Positions 5,680-6,139 of a DNA stretch of 6,139 nucleotides are shown here, in pieces. Numbering within the stretch: position 1 is the stretch's first letter; each line of letters begins with the position of its first letter. The stretch comes from Bacteroidota bacterium (GTDB lineage: Bacteria > Bacteroidota > Rhodothermia > Rhodothermales > UBA10348). The translations under genes were made by a program, and so were the position numbers. Location: NCBI GenBank assembly GCA_004356385.1, contig SMXL01000126.1:1-6139 (forward strand). Reading direction: 5' to 3'. Under the pieces are notes generated by a model. It saw nothing but the letters and a program-made list of their open reading frames with translations, searched no databases and was not told where the DNA came from.

Positions 5680-5850
5680 CTACTTGGTTTCTCGGTGAAG
5701 TGTGTGCTTGCGGAGCTTCGAATTGTACTTTTTCAGTTCGATTCGATCTGGACTGTTACGTCTGTTTTTCGTTGTCGAATAGCGCGACGTGCCCGGTGCC
5801 TCGGTACAGTCCAATATAACCTGTATGCGACCGCCTTTTCCTTTTGCCAT
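5680..5850 (-). CDS. rpmG: 50S ribosomal protein L33 (bL33)
   Basis: A 56-residue protein, the usual L33 length, reading [20 protein letters not shown], then [21 protein letters not shown] and ending [12 protein letters not shown]. The [21 protein letters not shown] block and the H-x-x-H-RE-x-K end are diagnostic. Only one Cys is present, so this is the zinc-independent form without the two CxxC pairs of other L33 proteins. It binds 23S rRNA near the E site of the large subunit. It starts 20 bp after rpmB and precedes the DUF4295-like gene, so the three are expected to be one operon. The start ATG is preceded by an A/C-rich leader with no clear Shine-Dalgarno. Confidence 0.97.
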   Translation of the reverse strand: MAKGKGGRIQVILDCTEAPGTSRYSTTKNRRNSPDRIELKKYNSKLRKHTLHRETK

Positions 5851-5870
5851 GGTTTGTTACCCTCTCATCA

Positions 5871-6107
5871 TCAGACTTTGACGCCCTTCTTTCGGGCATC
5901 TCGGAGTACCGCTGAAATTCCCTTCCGGTTGATTGTCTTAATCGTCTTGGCAGAAACGCGGAGCGTAATCCAACGATTTTCTTCCGGGATAAAGAATTTC
6001 TTCTTTTGCAGGTTAATCGCGAATGTACGCCGCGCTTTATTATTCGCGTGCGAAACATGATTACCTGCTACTGGACCCTTTCCGGTCAACTGATCTTTTC
6101 GTGACAT
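5871..6107 (-). CDS. rpmB: 50S ribosomal protein L28 (bL28)
   Basis: A 78-residue protein of normal L28 length. It shows LTGKGPVAGNHVSHANNKAR near the N-terminus, then NLQKKKFFIPEENRWITLRV, and a RKGISAVLRDARKKG tail, all characteristic of L28, a structural protein of the large ribosomal subunit. The Cys often found right after the start (for example CQVTGK) is replaced by Asp in MSRKDQLTGK, which fits a zinc-free form. The ATG at 6107 is preceded by TCTAGAAAAAG, an A-rich leader rather than a Shine-Dalgarno, as in Bacteroidota. It is the first complete gene of the minus-strand unit; the promoter is probably just outside the right edge. Confidence 0.98.
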   Translation of the reverse strand: MSRKDQLTGKGPVAGNHVSHANNKARRTFAINLQKKKFFIPEENRWITLRVSAKTIKTINRKGISAVLRDARKKGVKV

Positions 6108-6139
6108 CTTTTTCTAGACTTCTTGATCCTACTGTCTGC

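Noticed and set aside
5756..6060. Overlapping 100- and 136-residue frames over rpmB and rpmG
   Set aside because: They are alternative frames of the two ribosomal protein genes.

Overview
The window looks like chromosomal DNA from a member of the Bacteroidota/Rhodothermota group. Four things support this: the order rpmB (L28) - rpmG (L33) - a DUF4295-type small basic protein, which I know as a Bacteroidota arrangement; zinc-free forms of L28 and L33; starts preceded by A-rich or otherwise non-Shine-Dalgarno leaders; and a large secreted oxidoreductase paired with a ThuA protein. The assignment is inferred, not computed. Almost everything reads on the minus strand.

From the right edge leftwards, in the direction of transcription, come rpmB (6107-5871), rpmG (5850-5680), the DUF4295/bL38-like gene (5618-5448), tRNA-Pro(UGG) with encoded CCA (5414-5337), a split tRNA-Arg(UCU) (5269-4964), tRNA-Cys(GCA) (4921-4851) and a strong intrinsic terminator (4806-4763). 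This reads as one translation-related transcription unit. The most notable element is a 232-nt insert in the anticodon loop of tRNA-Arg(UCU). It has the hallmarks of a self-splicing group I intron of the tRNA (IC3-like) type: U at the end of the 5' exon, G at the end of the intron, and P1, P2, P3, P4, P6a, P7, P8 and P9 that can all be paired by hand. It carries no homing-endonuclease gene.

Beyond the terminator are two secreted-protein genes on the same strand. The first is a ThuA-like protein with an N-terminal signal/anchor (4621-3446). After 61 bp comes a 952-residue predicted lipoprotein (3384-526) that fuses an SGNH-hydrolase-like domain with changed catalytic positions, a membrane-bound-dehydrogenase type beta-propeller, a helical linker, and a C-terminal type 1 copper (cupredoxin) domain with all four ligands. 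They probably form an envelope oxidoreductase module of unknown substrate.

The left end holds degraded or partial material. On the plus strand is the 3' end of a gene resembling the BP74 N-terminal-domain family (1-189). Convergent to it on the minus strand is a remnant of the N-terminus of a Ser/Thr protein kinase (191-388), with a recognisable glycine-rich loop but no start codon and no catalytic core. A 15-base inverted copy of the 5' end of tRNA-Cys lies just beyond the terminator (4742-4756).
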